From assembly GCA_051872535.1 (NCBI GenBank), contig JBJEDY010000033.1, positions 1 through 11,645 on the forward strand: a stretch of 11,645 nucleotides of DNA, read 5' to 3'. The notes under the pieces are model-generated. The model saw nothing but the letters and a program-made list of their open reading frames with translations, did no database searches and was not told the DNA's origin. Made by a program: the position numbers and the translations under genes. The stretch is from CAOJBM01 sp051872535 (GTDB taxonomy: Bacteria > Bacillota_I > Bacilli_A > RF39 > UBA660). Shown here in pieces: positions 6,087 through 11,645 of this stretch (positions within the stretch are counted from its first letter, which is position 1; the number at the start of each line of letters is the position of its first letter).

Positions 6087-6106
6087 AAAAAACACTAATT
6101 CGTGTT
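6087..6106 (-). other. Small hairpin with T tract in the secE leader
   Basis: On the minus strand AACAC (6106-6102) pairs with GTGTT (6095-6091) around a 6-nt loop, then TTTT follows. It lies between the predicted start of the secE transcript and its Shine-Dalgarno. It resembles a weak attenuator. With only 5 bp it may be chance. Confidence 0.35.
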
Positions 6107-6112
6107 AACCAA

Positions 6113-6141
6113 AATATACCACTAATTAAACTTAAAAGCAA
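6113..6141 (-). promoter_or_regulatory. Extended -10 promoter for secE-nusG
   Basis: On the minus strand TTGCTT (6141-6136) and TATATT (6118-6113) are 17 bp apart, with TGG directly before the -10. The -35 box is one base beyond the T tract of the upstream terminator. It separates secE-nusG from the accessory envelope module. Confidence 0.72.
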
Positions 6142-6142
6142 G

Positions 6143-6176
6143 AAAAAAAGAACATTCAAGTTTTTTTAGATGTTCT
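6143..6176 (-). terminator. Terminator of the envelope module, overlapping a stop codon
   Basis: On the minus strand AGAACAT (6176-6170) pairs with ATGTTCT (6155-6149), with a 14-nt A-rich loop, followed by T residues to 6143. The stem includes two bases of the TAG stop of the 148-residue gene. Confidence 0.75.
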
Positions 6177-6621
6177 ATTCTTCACACATATAATCATTAT
6201 CAAGATATGATTTAATAAAATCTTGATAATTAGCGTCTTTTTCTAATTCAACTTTGTCACCATCTGGTTGATAAACCTCTAACGCTTCATCTCTATATGT
6301 AACTGAATCTTTATACAAGTCTTTGTCAGCAATAAAATCATTTTTATTAATATATGCTATTTGATTAAAGTTACTATAAGCATGAACTAACCCATCATAT
6401 AATTCTATTTTAACATATTTATAATAATATCTAGTTTGTTCTTTATTAAACCCTTCAAACAATGCACAATCTTTATATGTTATTACTGGTTCTTTTTCTT
6501 CTTTCGATATAACATTGTCTTTCTGTTCTTCTTTTATCCAAGTTAAATTAATTACTGTAAAAGCACTAACTATAACAACAATAACTACTATAATAATTAT
6601 AATAATATTCCTCTTTTTCAT
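6175..6621 (-). CDS. Membrane-anchored hypothetical protein with a small exported domain
   Basis: I do not recognise this 148-residue protein. After MKKRN comes a very Ile/Val-rich membrane segment (about 5-25), then a short charged linker and a polar domain, probably outside the cell. The domain is rich in Tyr and acidic residues and has two Cys, C52 (YKDCALFEGF) and C146 (YMCEE) near the end, which could form a disulfide. There is no lipobox. AGGAGAAA precedes the ATG and overlaps the stop of the pilin-like gene 9 nt upstream, so the two are co-transcribed and probably work at the same surface structure. It is the last gene before a terminator. Confidence 0.75.
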   Translation of the reverse strand: MKKRNIIIIIIVVIVVIVSAFTVINLTWIKEEQKDNVISKEEKEPVITYKDCALFEGFNKEQTRYYYKYVKIELYDGLVHAYSNFNQIAYINKNDFIADKDLYKDSVTYRDEALEVYQPDGDKVELEKDANYQDFIKSYLDNDYMCEE

Positions 6622-6630
6622 AAATTTCTC

Positions 6631-8766
6631 CTAATAATAATCACATAATCCTGTACTGCTATTGTAATATGAATTTGCTTTAGTACATTCAGGAACTTGT
6701 CTTGAACAATATTTTGTAGTTGTATAAGAACTACAATCTCTTCTTGTTTCACATGTATTACTATTATTATTACACCAACAAACACGTTCTGGAACATTTC
6801 CAGGTACACGAGGTGAACATGAGTAACCATCTCTGCAATAACAATACTGATATGGATTTCCACAACTTTCATGAGTTTCTGTGCCACATGCATATGTTTC
6901 AGTACGCCAAGTAGGAGAATAACTACAAGTAAATGACCAAGCATTTCCTAAATATTTTACTTCTGACCTATTTCCTACAGCATCAACTGCAATTGCATAC
7001 GCATAATAAGTAGTTCCACACTTTCTTGGATAATTAAGTGATGTAGTAAAACCACTATCATTTTTATCTGGAGTAACACCACTTGTATTTACTAAATACA
7101 TATAATATACTCCGCCACATCCGTCTGAATTATCTGATGCTCCACTAGCAGGAGTTTGAATTGTTCCTTGTCCACGCCCATCCGTTGTACCTATATTTCC
7201 TCCAGTTGGAGCACTTGGTGGTGTCATATCAAGTTTTGCTACATAAGATTCAACATTACACAAACCAGCACCGCTACACACTTTAACATAATAAGTAGTT
7301 CCACTTGTTTCCAATGTAATACTTGACTTAGTAGTTGAAGTAGGATTATTTGTTAACCCATAGTAATAAGTATTTCCACTTATATTAGTTCCACCACTAC
7401 CAGTTAAAGTAAATGGTTTAGCATGCCATCCATTGCTAGCTATATTATCTGAAGCAGTAATTATAGGTTTATTTGGTACGACACTATCTTTTTTAACAGT
7501 TAATTCACAATAATTGCCGTTACCCATATTATCTTTTGTTTCTCCAGTTACCTTAAATAATGTTGTATCTTTTGTTAAACTAGTATCACTTATATTATGA
7601 CTAAAGACTCCACTTTCGGCGTCATCATATTCTAAAGAAAATGTTACATTTCCAATAAACCAGTCATTACTTCCTTTTTTACCATCAGCATGAATAATAC
7701 ATGTTGGACCAGTTTGATCTACATTAGTTATATTAGTAATTCCAGCTTCGGCAATATTCCCAGCATTATCTTCTGCATATATATAATAAGTTCCATTCCC
7801 AAGTTTTACTGATGTCTCTTTAGAAGTAGCACGAAACTCATTTTCATTGTAAGTATCTTTATCTTTTGTTATATAGAAACCTTTTAATCCTGAACCAGCT
7901 CCATCACTACCATTTATTTTAATTTCTCTCAATTCATTTGTATATTCATTAGTTTTTGTAACAGCAGCTTTAGGTGGTTCTTTATCTATCTTGATATTTA
8001 TGTAATTACTTTTAAAACCACTATCTTTAACATCAACAGAGATAGTATATTCAGCATTAAAGAACAACTTAGTATCTACAACATATACATTAGCGTATGT
8101 TTCAACATTAATAATATCTTCAACTTTAATACCAGCAACATTAATTTTATTATTATTTACTACTTCTTTAGTATTTGATTTTCCATTACTAGAATAAACA
8201 ATTTTATTATAGTTTGAAAATTCACTATCAGGTTCTACTGCAAGTAATACCGCTTTATTAGTCCAATCTAATGACAAAATATTTTGATTTTTTTCTTTCA
8301 AAACTTTTACTACTTTTTTAGTAGTAGTATCATAAGCATAGGCCGCAATTCTAATCTTATCTGAATCACTTTCTTGTTTCATTAAATCACAATCAATAAC
8401 ATCATTAAGTGTTGCTACAGCATTACCATTTTCAATAGTTATAGAAATAGTATTACATAGCATTGATTCTCCAGTTCGTGGATCTTCAACAATATATTCA
8501 TCTTTATTTGCATCATAACTATCAGCTTGATAATAAGAACTTTCAATTAATTTTGATACAGTTATCGTAGTAGATTTTGACAAGTTTGTTTCATCAGCCC
8601 ATTTTTCAGCAGTCATTTCAATATATTTAACTTTGTCTTCATAAGCTTTTTGTCTTTGTCTTTCTGAAACGCCATTATAAACACCTACACCAATAGCAAC
8701 AATAATTCCAAGTATAACGACTACTGTCATTACTTCAACCAAAGTAAATCCGTTTTTTTCTCTCAT
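6631..8766 (-). CDS. Large pilin-like surface protein: type IV pilin N-terminus, Ig-like repeats, Cys-rich tail
   Basis: The protein of 711 residues starts MREKNG-FTLVEVMTVVV, a canonical class III (prepilin) signal with cleavage after G6, Phe+1 and Glu+5. The hydrophobic helix runs to about residue 29. The pilin-like head (about 30-130) holds a Cys pair, C104 and C126, as in the small pilin-like proteins at 73-857. From about 261 four Ig-like units follow, each opening with a D-x-x-x-P linker (DKEPP, DQTGP, DSVVP, DMTPP), most ending in a DxxGN-type turn. The last 100 residues contain 13 Cys. Such size is unusual for a pilin (usually 130-200 residues); a pilus tip or adhesin is inferred. The ATG at 8766, with AGGTG six bases upstream, fits better than the in-frame GTG at 8775, which overlaps that site. 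Confidence 0.88.
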   Translation of the reverse strand: MREKNGFTLVEVMTVVVILGIIVAIGVGVYNGVSERQRQKAYEDKVKYIEMTAEKWADETNLSKSTTITVSKLIESSYYQADSYDANKDEYIVEDPRTGESMLCNTISITIENGNAVATLNDVIDCDLMKQESDSDKIRIAAYAYDTTTKKVVKVLKEKNQNILSLDWTNKAVLLAVEPDSEFSNYNKIVYSSNGKSNTKEVVNNNKINVAGIKVEDIINVETYANVYVVDTKLFFNAEYTISVDVKDSGFKSNYINIKIDKEPPKAAVTKTNEYTNELREIKINGSDGAGSGLKGFYITKDKDTYNENEFRATSKETSVKLGNGTYYIYAEDNAGNIAEAGITNITNVDQTGPTCIIHADGKKGSNDWFIGNVTFSLEYDDAESGVFSHNISDTSLTKDTTLFKVTGETKDNMGNGNYCELTVKKDSVVPNKPIITASDNIASNGWHAKPFTLTGSGGTNISGNTYYYGLTNNPTSTTKSSITLETSGTTYYVKVCSGAGLCNVESYVAKLDMTPPSAPTGGNIGTTDGRGQGTIQTPASGASDNSDGCGGVYYMYLVNTSGVTPDKNDSGFTTSLNYPRKCGTTYYAYAIAVDAVGNRSEVKYLGNAWSFTCSYSPTWRTETYACGTETHESCGNPYQYCYCRDGYSCSPRVPGNVPERVCWCNNNSNTCETRRDCSSYTTTKYCSRQVPECTKANSYYNSSTGLCDYY

Positions 8767-8845
8767 ATTATTCACCTATTCTACAACCTTATATTTAAAA
8801 TTCTAAACTTCAAAAAATTTTTTTAAAGTGCTTACAAATTAAATA

Positions 8846-9280
8846 CTAATTTTGAATTTTTAAATATGCAAGAACTATTAAAATAATAATTCCAATTCCA
8901 ATAAGAATAGCAACAAGTATTATCCCAAAATTAATAGAGCATTCTTCCTTATAACTGCGCGTATTAAATTTTATTGGTTCTTTATTCTTTATAATTTCCA
9001 ACTCTTTTGTTGAATCAGCATTCGAGTTTAATAAGTCATCATTATCTATATGAATTTGTTTAATTATTTGTGTTTTATCTTCAATATCATCATTTCCTCT
9101 TTGTAATAAAGATATATCTAATAAACGAGTTTCTTCATCCAAAAAAGATTGATAAGATTCTTCATCTGCATAATCATTATTATTTCCTAGTTCTTTATTG
9201 TTTTCATCTACAATAAATCCACAATTAGGGCATTCAAACACGTCATAAGGTATATCATTATTGCATTTTAAACATTTCAT
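8846..9280 (-). CDS. Zinc-ribbon protein with C-terminal membrane anchor
   Basis: The 144-residue protein begins MKCLKCNNDI, and CPNC follows at 17-20, giving two CxxC knuckles (C3/C6 and C17/C20) of a zinc ribbon. A long acidic, low-complexity linker (about 25-110) follows, then one hydrophobic segment at about 117-140 and KIQN. This is a tail-anchored or single-pass layout with the ribbon probably cytosolic. Zinc-ribbon membrane proteins of this kind are common in Firmicutes but have no single known role. The Shine-Dalgarno (AGGT, about 10 nt from the ATG) is weak. It has its own promoter overlapping the sigma-factor terminator, and lies 79 nt upstream of the large pilin-like gene with no clear terminator between. 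It is probably co-transcribed with that gene. Confidence 0.78.
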   Translation of the reverse strand: MKCLKCNNDIPYDVFECPNCGFIVDENNKELGNNNDYADEESYQSFLDEETRLLDISLLQRGNDDIEDKTQIIKQIHIDNDDLLNSNADSTKELEIIKNKEPIKFNTRSYKEECSINFGIILVAILIGIGIIILIVLAYLKIQN

Positions 9281-9305
9281 ATTAACACGACCTAACTTTC
9301 CCCCA

Positions 9306-9334
9306 ACTATACAAATATAATATCAATTTTTCAA
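9306..9334 (-). promoter_or_regulatory. Promoter of the zinc-ribbon/pilin-like module
   Basis: On the minus strand TTGAAA (9334-9329) and TATAGT (9311-9306) are 17 bp apart. The -35 box begins in the final bases of the sigma-factor terminator. A transcript from near 9299 could cover the zinc-ribbon, large pilin-like and 148-residue genes to the terminator at 6143. Confidence 0.65.
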
Positions 9335-9373
9335 AAAAAATACTAGTTCTTTCTTTCATCTAGTATTTTTTTT
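9333..9373 (-). terminator. Strong terminator of mrnC-rlmB-sigH, overlapping the sigH stop codon
   Basis: A perfect 14-bp inverted repeat (CTAGTATTTTTTTT at 9360-9373 and its complement at 9333-9346) has a 13-nt loop. On the minus strand it ends in eight T residues. The sigH TAG stop (9343-9345) lies inside the stem, so the last codons of sigH form one arm. Confidence 0.85.
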
Positions 9374-9963
9374 ATTTTATTTTTAATTCTCTGAATTGAA
9401 TTATCAACTTGTTTTAATTCTAAATCTAAAATTTGTGCTATTTCTTTATAATTTAAATTAGCTGCAAGTAATGAATAAACTTCATATTCTTTTTCACTTA
9501 ATACTTTTTGAATCTGTCTTAATAAGTCTTGATACTCTTCTTCTTTAGAAATATTAACTAAAGGATCATTTTGCGAATTATCACTAAGTAGTTCAACAAG
9601 TGGAGATATATCATCGCCAGGAACATAATCTAAAGATAAAGATTCATTTAATACTTTATTTTTATATCGTTTTGCTTTAATTATACAAACTTGTAATCTT
9701 CTTTCAACACACATTGTTATAAACGTAGCAAAAGAAGCATCACGATCCTCTCTAAAACGATTTAAGCCATCAGAAAAACCAACTAAAGCTTCTTGTTTTA
9801 AATCACTAGCATCAATCCCTAGCATATTAGCAACTCGTATATATTTTTTTGAAACTATATCGATTATATAATTATATTTTTCATATAAAATGTCCTTAGC
9901 TTCTTCAGAAGATTCATTAATCATATCAATTAGATAACTATCAGAATAATCTTTATATTCCAT
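9343..9963 (-). CDS. sigH: SigH-type RNA polymerase sigma factor
   Basis: The 206-residue sigma-70 family protein has region 2 at about 18-103 (IDASDLKQEALVGFSDGLNR, FATFITMCVERRL) and a helix-turn-helix region 4 at about 153-203 (LSEKEYEVYSLLAANLNYKE, IAQILDLELKQVDNSIQRIK). Size, domain order and position (downstream of mrnC-rlmB, upstream of secE-nusG) match Bacillus sigH/spo0H, which directs early sporulation and competence genes. Related factors in non-spore-formers (Staphylococcus SigH, streptococcal ComX) direct competence genes that include the pilin-like com operon. TAGGTG precedes the ATG, 8 nt after rlmB. yacP, which lies between rlmB and sigH in Bacillus, is missing. The orthology is inferred from context and motifs; the role here is unknown. 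Confidence 0.85.
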   Translation of the reverse strand: MEYKDYSDSYLIDMINESSEEAKDILYEKYNYIIDIVSKKYIRVANMLGIDASDLKQEALVGFSDGLNRFREDRDASFATFITMCVERRLQVCIIKAKRYKNKVLNESLSLDYVPGDDISPLVELLSDNSQNDPLVNISKEEEYQDLLRQIQKVLSEKEYEVYSLLAANLNYKEIAQILDLELKQVDNSIQRIKNKIKKILDERKN

Positions 9964-9971
9964 TTAAACAC

Positions 9972-10655
9972 CTACTTATTAACAATTCCATATATTAAAA
10001 TTGCAGCAGCAACTGAAGCATTTAGACTATTTACATGTCCAACCATTGGTATTGAAACGATCTCATCACACTTACTTTTAACTAATCTTCCAACACCATT
10101 ACCTTCACTACCGATTACCAAAACGGTTTTAGGAGCAAAGGAACACTTCTTATAATTAATACCATCCATATCAGCTGCATATACAAAGAACCCTTTATTT
10201 TTTAATTGCTCTATTGTATTAACTAAATTACTAACCATAGCTATATTAACATATTTTAAAGCTCCAACACTAGTTTTCATTACAGTACTATTTACTGAAA
10301 CACTCCTATCTTTAGGAATAATAATAGATTTAATACCTGCACTTTCACAAGTACGAATAATAGCACCAAAATTATGTGGGTCTTCCAAATGATCAAGGAT
10401 AACAATAATATCATCATCAAACATAGTATCTACTGATACATATTCATAATCATCAATTTGCATAATAATCCCCTGATGGTTACCAATTACCATACCATCC
10501 ATAGCTTTATTATCCAATACTTCATATTTAATATGATTATCTTTAATAAAACTTATTATATCTTTATCAGAAAATCCTTTACTTAAATATACTTTTTTTA
10601 TATCACTAACATTATTTCTGTATTCATTAAAAACATTTCTACCAAAGACTTTCAT
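9972..10655 (-). CDS. rlmB: 23S rRNA 2'-O-ribose methyltransferase, TrmH/RlmB family (SPOUT)
   Basis: The 227-residue TrmH-type SPOUT enzyme uses SAM to methylate a ribose 2'-OH; in this family and locus the target is G2251 of 23S rRNA. The N-terminal substrate-binding domain (about 1-75) begins VFGRNVFNEY. The three knot motifs are all present: motif 1 at 90-105 (HLEDPHNFGAIIRTCESAG, with the catalytic Arg in RTC), motif 2 at 180-204 (VIGSEGNGVGRL...IPM), and motif 3 at 207-216 (HVNSLNASVA). The ATG follows the mrnC stop directly (TAA-ATG), with TAGGTGAT as ribosome site inside mrnC, so they are translationally coupled. It is slightly shorter than the roughly 245-residue Bacillus protein but complete. 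Confidence 0.93.
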   Translation of the reverse strand: MKVFGRNVFNEYRNNVSDIKKVYLSKGFSDKDIISFIKDNHIKYEVLDNKAMDGMVIGNHQGIIMQIDDYEYVSVDTMFDDDIIVILDHLEDPHNFGAIIRTCESAGIKSIIIPKDRSVSVNSTVMKTSVGALKYVNIAMVSNLVNTIEQLKNKGFFVYAADMDGINYKKCSFAPKTVLVIGSEGNGVGRLVKSKCDEIVSIPMVGHVNSLNASVAAAILIYGIVNK

Positions 10656-11015
10656 TTAATCACCTACTATAAAATCCATTATTTGCTCTACTCTTTTAAT
10701 ATTTCCTGCATAATATAAAGAACCAATTAAGGCTTCTAAACCAGTAGCAATACGATAAGTAACAATATCAGCATTTTTTGCTTTACCACCATGAGCATTA
10801 CGTCCCCATTTATAAATTTCAATTTCATCACTCGTTAAAAAATTAGCACTCTCTAATCTTTCAAAATGTTTTCTTTGACTAACTGCACTAACATATTTAA
10901 GACTTGCAGTTTGTAAATCATTAACTTTAGCATCACTATTTTTTACTAAATATTTCCGAATATATAACTCATATACAGCATCACCTATATAAGCCATAAC
11001 AAGAGCATTCTTCAT
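10656..11015 (-). CDS. mrnC: Mini-ribonuclease III (23S rRNA maturation)
   Basis: Mini-III is an RNase III catalytic domain without the dsRNA-binding domain; it forms dimers that trim the ends of 23S rRNA precursor. The signature ALVMAYIGDAVYELYIRKYL contains the catalytic Asp (D12), and TGLEALIGSLYYAG has the second metal-binding Glu. NDLQ...KYVSAVSQ and EIYKWGRNAHGG are also typical. I start at the ATG at 11015 (119 residues), with GGTGAT about 6 nt upstream. The in-frame GTG at 11027 and the next GTG overlap that site. It is the first gene of the mrnC-rlmB-sigH operon and has a promoter immediately upstream. Bacillus has cysS before it; here an unrelated surface-type gene precedes. Confidence 0.93.
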   Translation of the reverse strand: MKNALVMAYIGDAVYELYIRKYLVKNSDAKVNDLQTASLKYVSAVSQRKHFERLESANFLTSDEIEIYKWGRNAHGGKAKNADIVTYRIATGLEALIGSLYYAGNIKRVEQIMDFIVGD

Positions 11016-11031
11016 ATTTATCACCACTCAT

Positions 11032-11060
11032 AGATTAGCATAAATACGAATTGAAAGCAA
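11032..11060 (-). promoter_or_regulatory. Extended -10 promoter for mrnC-rlmB-sigH
   Basis: On the minus strand TTGCTT (11060-11055) is followed after 17 bp by TAATCT (11037-11032), preceded by TGC. The -10 hexamer is poor, but the TGn extension and spacing support it. The predicted start near 11025 leaves about 10 nt before the ATG. Confidence 0.5.
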
Positions 11061-11062
11061 AT

Positions 11063-11083
11063 AAAAAACTAGTTATCACTAGT
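11063..11083 (-). terminator. Terminator of the right-edge surface-type gene
   Basis: On the minus strand ACTAGT (11083-11078) and ACTAGT (11073-11068) form a 6-bp stem with loop GATA, followed by TTTTT-A-TTT. It lies 88 nt after the stop of the partial gene. The stretch 11084-11170 between them is AT-rich and I see nothing else in it. Confidence 0.75.
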
Positions 11084-11170
11084 AATATAATTAATATATC
11101 GAAAATACATTATAAGAATTAAATTAAAATTACTTTATTTCAAAATTAAATTATAATTTGGCATTATTCA

Positions 11171-11645
11171 CTAAACTTTCAATTTTACATATACATTAAA
11201 TGTCATTCTACAATAAGCATGATGATCACCATAATTATAATCTCTTCCACCAGCTCGAAAATAAGCTCCAGATACATTTAAAACACCAGTTGATGCATCG
11301 TAGCTTTTAGTAGGTTGATTTGGAATTATATATTGATCATAAGTCGCTCCATTTAGGCTTCCACCACCAGTTAAACTAGTAAGTTCAAGAATAAAATCAC
11401 TCGCGGTATAATTAGCATAATCTGTGGTTACTGTTGACAAATCAAACGTTGCGCTACTACTTGTAGATGTAGAAGTATATGTTCCTAAATTATATAATTT
11501 AGTTCCATCTTCAGAAGATTTGGCAGTAACTTTTCCACTTCCATTATGATATCCTGCTGGTATTGTGTAACTTCCACCTGCATTTAATGTACTTGTTACT
11601 GCTCCATTATCAGCCATCGTTCCTGTTATTAATGTTCCATTTACT
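11171..11645 (-). CDS. Partial surface or phage-tail-fibre-like protein (N-terminus outside the window)
   Basis: The frame stays open from the TAG at 11171 to the right edge, so about 158 residues of a longer protein are seen; the ATG at 11617 is internal. The start of the visible part, VNGTLITGTMADNGAVTSTL then GGSYTIPAGYHNGSGKVTA, is a motif common in phage tail/baseplate-type and cell-surface proteins of Firmicutes, often in repeats. A Ser/Thr-rich stretch (TYTSTSTSSSATFDLSTV) and a beta-rich, Gly/Tyr-rich C-terminus (FRAGGRDYNYGDHHAYC, ending FNVYVKLKV) follow. It is probably an extracellular or particle-exposed beta protein. A pilin-type or signal-peptide N-terminus cannot be judged. It ends before its own terminator and occupies the place where cysS often lies. 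Confidence 0.65.
   Translation of the reverse strand, partial: VNGTLITGTMADNGAVTSTLNAGGSYTIPAGYHNGSGKVTAKSSEDGTKLYNLGTYTSTSTSSSATFDLSTVTTDYANYTASDFILELTSLTGGGSLNGATYDQYIIPNQPTKSYDASTGVLNVSGAYFRAGGRDYNYGDHHAYCRMTFNVYVKLKV

Noticed and set aside
6720..6914. Plus-strand open frame of 64 codons
   Set aside because: It is antisense to the large pilin-like gene, with a low-complexity Tyr/His/Asn product and no supporting signal.
6618..6944. Minus-strand open frame of 108 codons
   Set aside because: It overlaps the Cys-rich 3' end of the large pilin-like gene in another frame, and its Val/His/Ile-rich product looks like a frame shadow.
8807..8829. AT-rich inverted repeat between the zinc-ribbon and large pilin-like genes as a terminator
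   Set aside because: The arms are nearly all A/T with no proper loop and no T tract follows on the minus strand, so the genes are more likely co-transcribed.
1..11645. CRISPR arrays, transposons, tRNA or rRNA genes
   Set aside because: No spaced direct repeats, transposase-like frames, terminal repeats or tRNA-like folds were seen on either strand.

Overview
The window is about 70% A+T and comes from a low-GC Firmicutes-type bacterium. Every gene lies on the minus strand. Shine-Dalgarno sites are strong (AGGAGG or AAAGGGG types) and the promoters look like sigma-A promoters. The gene order mrnC-rlmB-sigH ... secE-nusG ... rplK-rplA-rplJ-rplL is the classic Bacillus-type ribosomal/transcription locus. 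Trp is read from TGG and one gene ends in TGA, so nothing points to the UGA=Trp code of mycoplasmas. The base composition and the unusual pilin-like proteins suggest an uncultured gut-type Bacilli lineage (RF39 or Erysipelotrichia-like). That placement is inference, not proof.

Layout in the direction of transcription, right to left. (1) The 3' part of a surface or tail-fibre-like gene enters from the right edge and is followed by a terminator. (2) mrnC (Mini-III RNase), rlmB (23S rRNA 2'-O-methyltransferase) and a SigH-type sigma factor form a tight operon with a very strong terminator. (3) An accessory envelope module follows: a tail-anchored zinc-ribbon protein, a 711-residue protein with a type IV pilin N-terminus, Ig-like repeats and a 13-cysteine tail, and a 148-residue membrane-anchored protein. 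(4) secE-nusG come next, with a 202-residue unknown gene downstream. (5) A separately promoted 327-residue methyltransferase-like gene. (6) rplK-rplA, whose leader resembles the ribosomal-protein L1 target. (7) rplJ-rplL, with the Firmicutes L10 leader and attenuator. (8) Two small paralogous pilin-like genes with their own promoter, ending against a plus-strand terminator that belongs to a convergent gene outside the window.

The housekeeping genes make the ribosomal stalk (uL10, bL12, uL11, uL1), the translocon subunit SecE, the elongation factor NusG, and rRNA maturation and modification enzymes. Accessory genes interrupt this normally contiguous locus in two places: between sigH and secE, and between nusG and rplK. 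Pilin-like proteins sit on both sides of the ribosomal block. rpmG (bL33), normally before secE, and yacP, normally between rlmB and sigH, are absent. Seven promoter candidates all have 17-bp spacers, and four of them directly abut or overlap the terminator of the preceding unit. The most interesting possible system is the set of pilin-like proteins with a cysteine-bracketed C-terminal motif, encoded close to a SigH-type sigma factor.
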